From Edaphovirga cremea (GTDB lineage: Bacteria > Pseudomonadota > Gammaproteobacteria > Enterobacterales > Enterobacteriaceae): a stretch of 64,000 bases of DNA. Below, in pieces: positions 25,665-33,775 of the stretch. Every line of letters begins with the position of its first letter. The stretch's first letter is position 1. Under the pieces are notes generated by a model. That model had not been told where the DNA came from and did not search any database. It saw nothing but the letters and a program-made list of their open reading frames with translations. Location of the stretch: positions 1-64,000 of the forward strand of contig NZ_QOVA01000020.1 of the NCBI RefSeq assembly GCF_003332275.1, read 5' to 3'. The position numbers and the translations under genes are program-made.

Positions 25665-25769
25665 TTATGAGTCTTTTTTGGACAACCATAGTGACATGTC
25701 GGGGTCATCGGGAAGAATTGCGTTAATTGCTCCGGCAAACTCCCGAATAGCACTGGAAACCCTTTTCAT
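25665..25769 (-). CDS. Small 34-residue early ORF
   Basis: MKRVSSAIREFAGAINAI begins after an excellent AGGAG ribosome site at seven bases. The product has 34 residues with a short amphipathic helix and a DDPD turn. It is the first well-initiated frame of the leftward early transcript, where Cro would stand, but it is too short for a Cro fold. Function unknown. Confidence 0.55.
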   Translation of the reverse strand: MKRVSSAIREFAGAINAILPDDPDMSLWLSKKDS

Positions 25770-25918
25770 TTGCGTCTCCTATCGCAAGAAGTTGTTTTTT
25801 TCATCAGCTTTTGTTCTGACCAGATGTTACGCTGCACCTGATGGATACAGCTCTGTCTTGTCATGTGTTGGCTCGTACCCGAGCATGTTTTTACGCTCCA
25901 ATCTCTAACATTTGTAGA

Positions 25919-25947
25919 AAATTATAACTTAACAAAAGCTAAGTCAA
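25919..25947 (-). promoter_or_regulatory. Leftward early promoter (pR-like)
   Basis: On the minus strand TTGACT is followed by 17 bases and TAATTT (or by 15 bases and TATAAT). It points at the early and replication genes and is overlapped by the repressor operator at 25927-25944. Confidence 0.7.
25927..25944. promoter_or_regulatory. Repressor operator 1 (ACTTA-N8-TAAGT)
   Basis: ACTTAACAAAAGCTAAGT is an inverted repeat that covers the spacer and -35 region of the leftward promoter, 23 bases before the repressor gene. The same ACTTA-N8-TAAGT form occurs at 26441-26458 beyond the repressor gene, which makes it the likely operator. Confidence 0.7.
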
Positions 25948-25966
25948 ATTAATTTATATTAACCGG

Positions 25967-26371
25967 ATGGACATGACATCACTTAGTGACCGCATTAAGT
26001 TGCGTAGAACCGAACTGAAGATCTCCCAGCAGAAGCTTGCCGACTCTGTGAAGGTTTCCCACGTCACCGTATACAAGTGGGAGAATGGTGATACCGAGCC
26101 AAAAGGTAAAAATCTTTTTCTTTTGAGCAAAGTGCTCAGATGTAGCCCGACGTGGCTGCTGTACGGCGACGAAGATCAAACCCCTCTTCCTGCTGATGAA
26201 TTGTCAATAGACCTGGATGAAAGGCAAAGAAAATTGTTAGAACTCTTTGATTCCCTTCCAGAATCTGAGAAAGACCGTCATTTGTCAGAACTTGAGGAAA
26301 AGGTAAATGGCTTCAACGCTTTGTTCGAAGAGTTACTTTTTGCACGAAAAAACTCAAAGAAAAAACAATAA
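25967..26371 (+). CDS. XRE-family phage repressor without peptidase domain
   Basis: A 134-residue repressor. The N-terminal HTH_3 domain (about 5-62, KISQQKLADSVKVSHVTVYKWENGD) is followed by a short Glu/Leu-rich helical tail (about 80-125). There is no S24/LexA-like domain, so RecA-aided self-cleavage cannot occur. The ATG at 25967 lies about six bases after a TATATT -10 box with no ribosome site, so the mRNA may be leaderless as for lambda cI from pRM; a second Met lies two codons on. It is the only rightward gene of the element's core and is flanked by matching operators. Confidence 0.88.
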   Translation: MDMTSLSDRIKLRRTELKISQQKLADSVKVSHVTVYKWENGDTEPKGKNLFLLSKVLRCSPTWLLYGDEDQTPLPADELSIDLDERQRKLLELFDSLPESEKDRHLSELEEKVNGFNALFEELLFARKNSKKKQ

Positions 26372-26392
26372 CTTTATCAAACGGTTAAAGTC

Positions 26393-26430
26393 GCACCTAT
26401 AGTTAACTTAACTTTTTGGTGCTTTTTTTA
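26393..26430 (+). terminator. Terminator of the repressor gene
   Basis: GCACC pairs with GGTGC across a 20-base AT-rich loop and is followed by seven T. The loop contains the palindrome AGTTAACTTAACT (26401-26413), which resembles the operator half-sites. Confidence 0.5.
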
Positions 26431-26459
26431 TTGACCACAAACTTATCTTTAGTTAAGTT
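26431..26459 (+). promoter_or_regulatory. Rightward promoter with operator (pL-like)
   Basis: TTGACC, 17 bases, TAAGTT on the plus strand. The operator ACTTATCTTTAGTTAAGT (26441-26458) fills the spacer and -10. In lambda geometry this is pL, which would read into N, xis and int; here only a 31-residue gene follows before tRNA-Leu. Confidence 0.65.
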
Positions 26460-26614
26460 TATCTGTGACAACTACTCACTTACACTGCAGCGGTTGTTCA
26501 GGTTAAACGTTCTGACAGTTCGGAAAGACGAACAAAAAACAGCATTATGAGACAATCAAACGGCCATTTTGCCAACGCGGTAAATGGCTTAAAGAAAGAT
26601 TGAGAGGCAGCCCT

Positions 26615-26710
26615 ATGACTATATTTGCATTTGTAGCTGGGATGGTAATCGGAAGTTGCGCTGGCGTTCTCGCCGCATCTTTGAGCTGCACGGCATCGGG
26701 TGATGATTAA
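26615..26710 (+). CDS. 31-residue membrane miniprotein
   Basis: MTIFAFVAGMVIGSCAGVLA begins after GAGAGG with six bases of spacing. The product is a single membrane helix with small residues spaced G-x3-G-x3-G, and a GDD end. Similar hydrophobic miniproteins are found at the early-left end of enterobacterial prophages. It is the only gene left where integrase would be expected. Confidence 0.6.
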   Translation: MTIFAFVAGMVIGSCAGVLAASLSCTASGDD

Positions 26711-26778
26711 GGCGGTTGTGGGGCTGAACAAGTACCCAGAATGGAACTTAACCCCATGCAGCTATCAAATTCCAGGCA

Positions 26779-26801
26779 TAAAAAAACCGCCTCTCGGCGG
26801 T
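26779..26801 (-). terminator. Terminator of the pgsA-tRNA transcript
   Basis: Minus strand ACCGCC pairs with GGCGGT and is followed by seven T, about 45 bases past the 3' end of tRNA-Leu. It marks the end of host sequence next to the element. Confidence 0.7.
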
Positions 26802-26846
26802 CACGACATTACTGCTATTGCTTTGATTATTCTTGGTTCTTTTCCG

Positions 26847-26932
26847 TGGTACCCGGGACGGGACTTGAACCCGTACAGCCATAAGCCGAGGGATTTTAAA
26901 TCCCTTGTGTCTACCGATTCCACCACCCGGGC
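26847..26932 (-). tRNA. leuZ: tRNA-Leu (TAA)
   Basis: The sequence folds as a class II tRNA with a GCCCGGG acceptor, a long variable arm, the TTTAAAA anticodon loop (TAA) and an encoded CCA. It matches E. coli leuZ in sequence and place (glyW-cysT-leuZ). The phage island begins directly beyond its 3' end. Confidence 0.95.
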
Positions 26933-26942
26933 TTCGGAAAAT

Positions 26943-27016
26943 TGGAGGCGCGTTCCGGAGTCGAACCGGACTAGGCGGATTTGCAATCCGCTACATAACC
27001 GCTTTGTTAACGCGCC
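26943..27016 (-). tRNA. cysT: tRNA-Cys (GCA)
   Basis: GGCGCGT acceptor, GCA anticodon in TTGCAAA, T-arm GGTTCGACTCC and encoded CCA. It is the middle of the Gly-Cys-Leu cluster. Confidence 0.95.
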
Positions 27017-27072
27017 TTGAATTCTGTGCCCTTTCAGGCTTAAGCTCGTAAAAATTTACCAACTTACTAATT

Positions 27073-27148
<76 letters not shown>

Positions 27149-27293
27149 TTTAATCAGAACTGACTGATTCTTTTGCACTCTTTCGGCGATTCATTGCTGC
27201 CGTCCGATGCGGTGCATTCTACTTACCTCTGCCACTGAGTCAATAAAATTATCAATGAAAAGGAATCGTTTGACGCTTTTTACGGCACTTTGA

Positions 27294-27842
27294 TCAAGGT
27301 TCCAGCAAATCTTTGCGCGCTGCATTCAGATACTGGAACATCGACCAGAATGTCAGCACCGCGGCGATATATAATGCAACCACGCCCGCCCACACCACCA
27401 TGCTCTCAGGACGCCACAATAATGCTACCAATGACATCATCTGTGCCGTGGTTTTCACCTTGCCAATCCACGATACCGCAACGCTGCTGCGCTTGCCGAC
27501 TTCCGCCATCCATTCGCGTAATGCGGAAATAATGATCTCGCGGGCGATCATCGTGGCTGCCGGTAAGGTAATCCACCAGGAGTGAAAATGCTCAGACACC
27601 AGCACCAGGGCGATCGCAACCAGCACTTTATCCGCCACCGGGTCAAGGAATGCCCCGAAACGCGTTGTTTGTTTCCAACGGCGTGCAAGAAAGCCATCAA
27701 ACCAGTCAGTTACGGCCGCGACGACAAAAATTAACGCGCACACCATCGGGGCCCAAACGAACGGCAGATAGAACGCCAGAACGAAGAAAGGGATCAGCAC
27801 TATACGAAACAGGGTGAGGCAAGTCGGTATATTAAATTGCAT
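27294..27842 (-). CDS. pgsA: Phosphatidylglycerophosphate synthase
   Basis: The 182-residue inner-membrane enzyme joins CDP-diacylglycerol and glycerol-3-phosphate to make phosphatidylglycerophosphate, the first step to acidic phospholipids. The CDP-alcohol motif DG-x2-AR-x8-G-x3-D-x3-D is present ([11 protein letters not shown] to [11 protein letters not shown], about residues 46-71), with several membrane helices. Length equals that of E. coli. It lies between uvrC and the tRNA cluster in the conserved order. Confidence 0.97.
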   Translation of the reverse strand: MQFNIPTCLTLFRIVLIPFFVLAFYLPFVWAPMVCALIFVVAAVTDWFDGFLARRWKQTTRFGAFLDPVADKVLVAIALVLVSEHFHSWWITLPAATMIAREIIISALREWMAEVGKRSSVAVSWIGKVKTTAQMMSLVALLWRPESMVVWAGVVALYIAAVLTFWSMFQYLNAARKDLLEP

Positions 27843-27900
27843 GGCGCTCGGCTAACTATCTGGCTAGTGTGGTTATTATGAGTATGTTGCTACATTGCCC

Positions 27901-29733
27901 CTAGTGTTTCAATGCATTGTAGATCTTTTCTGCCAATGCTTGTGAAATACCCGGCACTTTTGCAATTTCCTCGATGCTGGCATTAAGTAAAGGTTGCAGC
28001 CCACCCATATATTTCAGCAATACCTGACGCCGCTTAGGCCCAACACCTTCAATAAGTTCAAGCGCACTGGTGTTACGTACTTTTGCCCGTTTCTGACGAT
28101 GCCCGGTAATTGCATGGTTGTGGGAATCATCGCGGATATGCTGAATCAGATGCAGTGCCGGTGAGTCGGGAGGAAGTGAAATCCCCTCACCTTCCGGCAC
28201 AAAGAACAACGTCTCCAGTCCGGCTTTACGATCGGCTCCCTTCGCAATGCCGATCAACAGCGGTTTGGTTTTATCCCAACTGACATCAAGCGATTTGAAG
28301 ACATCGATCGCCATCCCAAGTTGGCCTTTACCGCCATCGATGAAAATAACGTCCGGGATCTTTTTGTCTTCTAAAGCCTTGCCGTAACGGCGTTTCAGCA
28401 CCTGCGTCATTGCTGCATAATCATCACCTGGAGTGATGCCGGTAATATTATAGCGGCGGTATTCGGATCTCACCGGACCGTTCGCATCAAATACCACGCA
28501 AGACGCGACCGTCTGTTCGCCCATGGTGTGGCTGATGTCGAAACACTCCATGCGATTTATTTCTGTCAGATTGAGTGTTTTGGTCAACTCGGCCAAACGC
28601 TGATGAATCGTGGACTGCTGAGACAACCTGGTGGCCAGCGCCGTGGTGGCATTGGTTCTTGCGAGCTTGAGGTAGCGGGCACGATCGCCACGCGGTTTGG
28701 TCTGGATGGCAATCTTGCGCCCGGCCAACTCGCTCAATGACTCAGCCAACAGATCTTTTTCCTGCAAGGCAAAATCAAGCAGGATTTCACCAGGCAACGT
28801 GCGCGCCTGACTGCCTTGCAGATAAAATTGCCCAACAAACGTTTGCACCACTTCGCCTAAATCGGTACCGCCTGGAATTTTTGGGAAATAACTCCGGCTG
28901 CCCAATACTTTGCCCTGGCGGATAAACAGAACATGCAGACAGGCCATTCCGGCATCAAACGCAACGCCGATGACGTCCAGATCGTCACTGTCGCCGGTGA
29001 CGAACTGCCGCTCAGTGACCCGCCTTACGGCCTGGATTTGATCGCGAATCCGCGCAGCCTCTTCAAAATGCAGATTTTTACTGGCTTGTTCCATTCTCTC
29101 AATAAGTTGATTGAGCACCTGCTGATCTTTACCAGCAAGAAACAGGCGAACATAGTCGACCTGCTGTTTGTACTCTTCTTCGCTGACCAATCCAGAGACA
29201 CAAGGTCCCAGACAGCGGCCAATCTGATATTGCAGGCATGGGCGAGAGCGGTTTCTGTAGACACTGTTTTCGCATTGGCGAACAGGAAACAGCTTTTGCA
29301 GCAACGCCAGGGTTTCCCGCACGGCATATGAGTTCGGGAAAGGACCGAAATATTCGCCCTTGGCGTGTTTGGCACCGCGATGAATGGCAATGCGCGGATG
29401 ATTGTCAGCGCTGAGAAAAATCAGCGGGTACGATTTATCATCACGCAACAATACGTTATAGCGCGGCTGATAAAGCTTGATGTAGTTGTGCTCAAGCAGC
29501 AACGCCTCTGTCTCGGTATGGGTTACCGTGACATCTATCTGCTCAATATTTTTAACCAGATTTTCAGTCTTGCGACTGCTGACCTGCGTGCGGAAATAGC
29601 TCGCCAGCCGCTTCTTGAGATCTTTCGCCTTACCGACGTAAATCACTGTACCGGTGGTATCATACATCCTATACACACCGGGCTGACTGGTAACGGTATT
29701 GAGGAATGCTTTTGAATCGAAACGATCAGTCAC
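27901..29733 (-). CDS. uvrC: Excinuclease ABC subunit C
   Basis: The 610-residue nuclease makes both cuts in nucleotide excision repair. An N-terminal GIY-YIG domain ([18 protein letters not shown], about residues 19-37) makes the 3' cut, a UVR motif near residues 205-235 contacts UvrB, and an RNase-H-like domain with a C-terminal helix-hairpin-helix ([20 protein letters not shown], about 555-575) makes the 5' cut. It overlaps the end of uvrY by eight bases, as in other enterobacteria. Confidence 0.97.
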   Translation of the reverse strand: MTDRFDSKAFLNTVTSQPGVYRMYDTTGTVIYVGKAKDLKKRLASYFRTQVSSRKTENLVKNIEQIDVTVTHTETEALLLEHNYIKLYQPRYNVLLRDDKSYPLIFLSADNHPRIAIHRGAKHAKGEYFGPFPNSYAVRETLALLQKLFPVRQCENSVYRNRSRPCLQYQIGRCLGPCVSGLVSEEEYKQQVDYVRLFLAGKDQQVLNQLIERMEQASKNLHFEEAARIRDQIQAVRRVTERQFVTGDSDDLDVIGVAFDAGMACLHVLFIRQGKVLGSRSYFPKIPGGTDLGEVVQTFVGQFYLQGSQARTLPGEILLDFALQEKDLLAESLSELAGRKIAIQTKPRGDRARYLKLARTNATTALATRLSQQSTIHQRLAELTKTLNLTEINRMECFDISHTMGEQTVASCVVFDANGPVRSEYRRYNITGITPGDDYAAMTQVLKRRYGKALEDKKIPDVIFIDGGKGQLGMAIDVFKSLDVSWDKTKPLLIGIAKGADRKAGLETLFFVPEGEGISLPPDSPALHLIQHIRDDSHNHAITGHRQKRAKVRNTSALELIEGVGPKRRQVLLKYMGGLQPLLNASIEEIAKVPGISQALAEKIYNALKH

Positions 29734-30382
29734 TGCTAGGTAAATTCTCCGTATTGAACAACCCGTGGCGAATAGCCAGATGGGTCAATTCAACATCACC
29801 GCTAATATTTAATTTACTAAACATGCGATAACGATAACTGTTGACGGTCTTGGGGCTGAGATTGAGTTGTTCAGAAATCTCGTTGACTTTCTGCCCCTTC
29901 GTAATCATCAACATGATCTGCAGCTCACGTTCCGAAAGGCAACCGAACGGAGTTTCTGCCTGGGGTTCCAACTGACTCAACGCCATCTGCTGGGCGATAT
30001 CCGAAGCAATATAACGCTGACCCGTGTTAACAACACGGATTGCGTTGATGACTTCCTGGGGCGCAGCACCTTTACTGAGATAGCCAGACGCACCTGCCTG
30101 CATGACTTTAGCCGGAAGTGGGTTTTCAGTATAGATCGTCAGCATGATAACTTTGATGTCGGGCGAGTAGCGCACAATTTTGCGCGTGGCTTCCAAACCG
30201 CCGATACCCGGCATATTCATGTCCATCAAGACAACATCAACGTCATGGCTTCGGCACCACTTAACGGCATCTTCACCGCATTGCGCCTCGCCTACGACCT
30301 TAATACTTCTTGTATCTTCAAGAATGCGTCGTATCCCTGCGCGCACCAGTTCGTGGTCATCAACAAGAAGAACGCTAATCAA
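29726..30382 (-). CDS. uvrY: Response regulator UvrY (GacA/ExpA)
   Basis: The BarA-UvrY (GacS-GacA) response regulator drives CsrB-type small RNAs and controls carbon use, motility and, in soft-rot bacteria, virulence enzymes. A receiver domain ([12 protein letters not shown], phospho-Asp in [12 protein letters not shown] near residue 54) is followed by a LuxR HTH ([20 protein letters not shown]). I chose the TTG at 30382 with GGAG upstream, which gives 218 residues, equal to E. coli; the frame opens 29 codons earlier but that part has no homology. No sdiA gene lies upstream. Confidence 0.93.
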   Translation of the reverse strand: MISVLLVDDHELVRAGIRRILEDTRSIKVVGEAQCGEDAVKWCRSHDVDVVLMDMNMPGIGGLEATRKIVRYSPDIKVIMLTIYTENPLPAKVMQAGASGYLSKGAAPQEVINAIRVVNTGQRYIASDIAQQMALSQLEPQAETPFGCLSERELQIMLMITKGQKVNEISEQLNLSPKTVNSYRYRMFSKLNISGDVELTHLAIRHGLFNTENLPSSD

Positions 30383-31215
30383 AGAGAATTCTCCAAAAAA
30401 AGGGAGTAACACAGTCAGCAATTGTTCACTGAGTGAGATCTTACTTGGTTTTAACCAAATAATGAACACAGGTTAGCGTACAAATTACAAAGCTTCTGAG
30501 GCAGAGCACGAGAAATTAGCATCTGCTAGCAGCGACAGCATTAAACGTAATAAAGAGGATTGACTGAAGGAATATCTTACCCACAGCACGTATGAATCAT
30601 ATTACTGCAACTCGGAGGGCTTGACCAATAAACCCTGTAAAAAAACTTACTGATTTTTAAAGACGTAATGATACTCATCACACTGTTACTTATAACGTTA
30701 ACCTATCACGGCACGTTAGTATCTCCGTTACAGGCATGGGAATTTTCGTTGCCCATGGCAAATGCACTTTTTTAAACACGCATATCTCCTCCAAAAATAG
30801 ATGGGAATTCGGTTATTCCTGCTAATTACTCTCGTTCACGCAAAATCTTTTAGGTAAAAAAACACTTTATTGGCGCAAACATGCCAAATATATACTCTAA
30901 ATAATTCGAGTTACGAAAAAGTGACAAGACGACGACTCCTCTGACGCAGTGGAAATGGCAGCAACCCGTACCTGGAATGTGAAGTAGAACGCTGATTGAT
31001 GAAATACAAGACTTTATATTTTTGGCGACGAATATGTTTAGTATGCTTTACAAAGAGCCCATATTGATGAGTTCATTAGCGTGCAGACTAGATCGACAGG
31101 CGTCGCAATTACTGTGATATAATCCTTTAACTATCTGATAATGCACCAAAGTGATTGTCTGCTTTATGCACAAATTCGGAAGTTGCGCGCAATGACGACT
31201 TCCCTGGGAGAAAAA
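30383..31215. other. Gap between uvrY and yecF
   Basis: About 830 bases without a supported gene. In E. coli sdiA stands beside uvrY; it is absent here. A 35-codon frame at about 30668 has a hydrophobic start but no ribosome site, so I leave it out. The sequence near 30840-31140 is AT-rich and probably holds promoters of both flanking genes. Confidence 0.5.
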
Positions 31216-31440
31216 ATGAGCAATATCGATTTTACAACTGCAGCCAACCCTGAAACCCTGGCTACCGAAGTGGCCTGCCTGAAAGCCACAGTTACATTGA
31301 TGCTAAAGGCGATGGGTCAGGCCGATGCGGGTAAGATCGTCATGAATCTGGAAAAGTTTACTGCCCAGATCGAAGACGAAAAACAGGCTGAAATATTCAA
31401 AAACACGCTTCAACAAATCAAGTTCGCTTACCGCCAGTAA
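31216..31440 (+). CDS. yecF: DUF2594 protein YecF
   Basis: A 74-residue conserved enterobacterial protein of unknown function. I chose MSNIDFTTA at 31216, which has GGGAG just upstream; the frame is open 25 codons before it. The conserved core is [27 protein letters not shown], followed by an Asp/Glu/Lys helix. Its place next to uvrY is as in E. coli. Confidence 0.9.
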   Translation: MSNIDFTTAANPETLATEVACLKATVTLMLKAMGQADAGKIVMNLEKFTAQIEDEKQAEIFKNTLQQIKFAYRQ

Positions 31441-31649
31441 GTTGTGCGCGCAGAGATAATCCCAACGGGGTTATCTCTTCCAACCATCATCAACGTTTTC
31501 CACAAGCCTTTTCATTTTCCTTCGTCACATCACATTCACTCCAGAACCTCCCCCACACATCCGCTCAAGAAAGAATGCGGGCAAAAATGGGTCTGGCGGA
31601 TTTATTCTGCTAAGGTCTATTCACACACTTTTCAACCAGAGGTGCGATC

Positions 31650-31805
31650 ATGAGTAATGAAGAAAACCAAGAAGTCAGGGTCAGCGACGGGTTGGCTAAA
31701 ATGCATGAAGCCGCGAATTTGCTTACCGAAGAAGAGATTAAGCAAAAAGCCGAAGAAGCCAAACAGGCGGTGGAAGACGCCAAACGAGCGCGGAATCACC
31801 AATAG
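31650..31805 (+). CDS. Small charged helical protein
   Basis: A 51-residue protein starting MSNEENQEVRV with AGAGG upstream. From residue 25 on it is an Ala/Lys/Glu-rich helix (EEEIKQKAEEAKQAVEDA). I do not recognise a family. It stands alone between yecF and a leftward small gene. Confidence 0.55.
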   Translation: MSNEENQEVRVSDGLAKMHEAANLLTEEEIKQKAEEAKQAVEDAKRARNHQ

Positions 31806-31919
31806 CGGCAGGATAGGACAACATTAAGGATGCCGATGCAAGTGAACCTGCTGGTATGGCGTCTATCATGTTACACGTTGACTGTAGAGACTGCGCGCAG
31901 CCTCTGCAGAAAGGAGGCG

Positions 31920-32114
31920 CTACTGCGGTTTATAGATGCTGCGGTAATGCGCTAATCTTCTTTTGAAGAATGCTTTGTGGTCTTCCGGCACTTTGGTTTC
32001 AACAGCATCACAATCAATTTTTTTCTTCTGACTTTCCATAAAGGCAACTGTTGAGGCAGCGAAATCGACGCTGGTATGACAATACGCTGAGACAAGTTTT
32101 TCTAGGTTTGACAT
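31920..32114 (-). CDS. Small hypothetical protein
   Basis: A 64-residue protein. I chose MSNLEKLVSAYC at 32114 because AGGAGAGGAG stands directly before it; the frame opens 16 codons earlier. It has two cysteines and a basic C-terminal half (KAFFKRRLAHYRSIYKPQ). It faces the 51-residue gene. Function unknown. Confidence 0.6.
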   Translation of the reverse strand: MSNLEKLVSAYCHTSVDFAASTVAFMESQKKKIDCDAVETKVPEDHKAFFKRRLAHYRSIYKPQ

Positions 32115-33357
32115 TTCTCCTCTCCTTTTTGCTGGTTGTCCTTCGAGTAAACCTACACGCACAATTCGTATTGATCTGAGGTATGCGTGCTTATTTTTTG
32201 TTCTACTGTAAAAATGTACTCACTTTGTGATCAAATACGCATTTCTATGTAATCAACTATGCTAGCTCCGCAGACTTAGGTGATATCTTTTGATCAACAC
32301 AAATAGGATAGGTAATCCCCGGTCAAAATGCCAAGGAGAGTCCAATTTTTTACTAACAAAATCATTAACCTAATCAATATAATTTCTTTAAGCGCATGTT
32401 TATCACGCAGAAATAGGTCCAATCGAATTTTTTAGTAGGTCATTTCCCTTACAGTTTCGTCATAGATATAGGGAAAATAGCGCATAGAGAAGGCAACTGA
32501 AAATCATATTCATTACGTTCCTTTCACAATTTAACCACTGAATTTGCGCATAAAATTCTTATATGACCCAAAATGTGACAACGCATGGATGTTGATAAAA
32601 ACAGTATTGACATACAAATTGAAAGGGGTAAGTTAGATATCAGCACAGACGGCAACGGTAATAACTTTTGATAAGTCTGTGTTGTACCAAGAAATGCGAT
32701 GAAGGCCACGTAGTTGTTACCAGTAAATTCGCGATTGGGGTTTTGAGAAATTATTGAGTTACAGGTATCGCGACAGTAGTCAGGCCATGAAATAGTCAGT
32801 GCAATCGCATAACGGGTGTAATTGAAAATACGCGATGATGTAATGCCTTGTTATTAAAGTGAATATTCGCGATGTGGGTAATCTTGCATTGAATGAGTAT
32901 ATCGCGAAGAAAGTAAGGCCACGTTACAAAAGTATATATCGCGATGGGTGATGTACACGTTAGTTGGTTTCTTAAAACTAACTAATTCAAAAATGTGTTG
33001 GGATGTTTCTTAGTTCAGTAAATATATCGGAGGAAATTGTTCGCTATAAATACTTAATGTTTCCCTTTATCAACATGTACATCTTTTGGAGCCAGTAGTA
33101 AAAAAGTAAGTTATTAATGTTAAACACGAAAAATGTAAGTCCCTAAAAGCCCTGGCTTAAAACGTCAGGGCTTTTTCATTATGGTACCCATACCTCGCAA
33201 TACCCACCTTTGAATATTCTATCCTGGAAAATCACCTTATATGGCGCAATAGAAAATACAGAAAGGAGTTATCACTTTGTTGAAATTGACGTTTTCTTGA
33301 TTTTTTATCGGAAGTTGGAAGAATGGGAACGTAACTTATTGCTTTTGCAGATTTTGT
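32115..33357. other. Long AT-rich gap with a repeat array
   Basis: About 1.24 kb without a supported gene. Its main content is the degenerate repeat array at 32695-32965. A terminator-like hairpin CCCTGGCTTAAAACGTCAGGG lies at about 33148-33168 followed by CTTTTTC. A short open frame at 33210-33395 runs into the tRNA-Lys gene and is not credible. Confidence 0.55.
32695..32965. repeat. Degenerate tandem repeat of about 37 bp
   Basis: Eight units each begin with a TCGCGA-like core (TGCGAT 32695; CGCGA at 32730, 32769, 32831, 32868, 32904 and 32941; CGCAT at 32806). Most spacings are 34-39 bases, one is 25. Beyond the core the units share a looser GTAAGGCC..TTA..AGTATAT pattern, so the whole unit is repeated. 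It is non-coding and lies next to tRNA-Lys. Confidence 0.7.
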
Positions 33358-33433
<76 letters not shown>

Positions 33434-33514
33434 AACGGCGTGGATTATTCTCCTCTAAGGTCATCATGTCAAACTGTTAGTGTCACTTTTTTTATCACCC
33501 CACTCATTTTGAGC

Positions 33515-33530
33515 TGTGACGTAAATCACA
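33515..33530. promoter_or_regulatory. CRP-cAMP site upstream of cycA
   Basis: TGTGACGTAAATCACA matches TGTGA-N6-TCACA exactly. It lies about 245 bases before the cycA start in a gap with no other gene except the oppositely directed tRNA-Lys, and suggests catabolite control of the permease. Confidence 0.75.
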
Positions 33531-33775
33531 TTGTCGCCTTTATCTATTTTTGTTAGCCTTCCCCACTCGCGAAATAATTATCCCGCCGCATGAATGCCAT
33601 GTAAAAATAAGTATACAAAGCGTCCAGATAAAAAATCGATAATGTTATAAAAACATTACCAATTAACATTAATATTACACTATCTTACTGTAACCCCCAC
33701 GTTCCGGGGCGGTAAGCAAAAAAGAGCCATATAGAGCTCAACATCACACACCTTAAAAACAGGATGAATGATCAC

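Larger units (their letters stand above)
285..26710 (-). mobile_element. Head-less lambda-type prophage island, possible F-type tailocin
   Basis: Replication, lysis and siphophage tail genes are present in lambda order. Between the lysis cassette (ends 19230) and the major tail protein (starts 17369), where terminase and head genes normally sit, there is only a tailspike gene. No integrase, excisionase, N-like or Cro-like gene is visible on the repressor side, where only about 480 bp separate the repressor from tRNA-Leu. The element abuts the 3' end of tRNA-Leu, a typical integration site. A consensus LexA box lies upstream of the late regulator. The right boundary is taken at the last phage-like small gene; the left boundary is uncertain because no attachment repeat is seen and the window begins here. 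Either decay of a temperate phage or selection as a tail-like bacteriocin could explain the gene content. Confidence 0.75.

Noticed and set aside
25846..25905. 19-codon minus-strand frame with GGAG before it at the Cro position
   Set aside because: Far too short for Cro and without HTH character. It may be a leader, but I cannot support it.
25597..25908. 103-codon plus-strand frame in the early control region
   Set aside because: No ribosome site, opposite to the early transcript, and a well-initiated small gene lies on the other strand.
32695..32965. Regular spacing suggested a CRISPR array
   Set aside because: Only a six-base core is well kept, there is no 28-37 bp constant repeat, the segments between cores resemble each other, and no cas gene is near.
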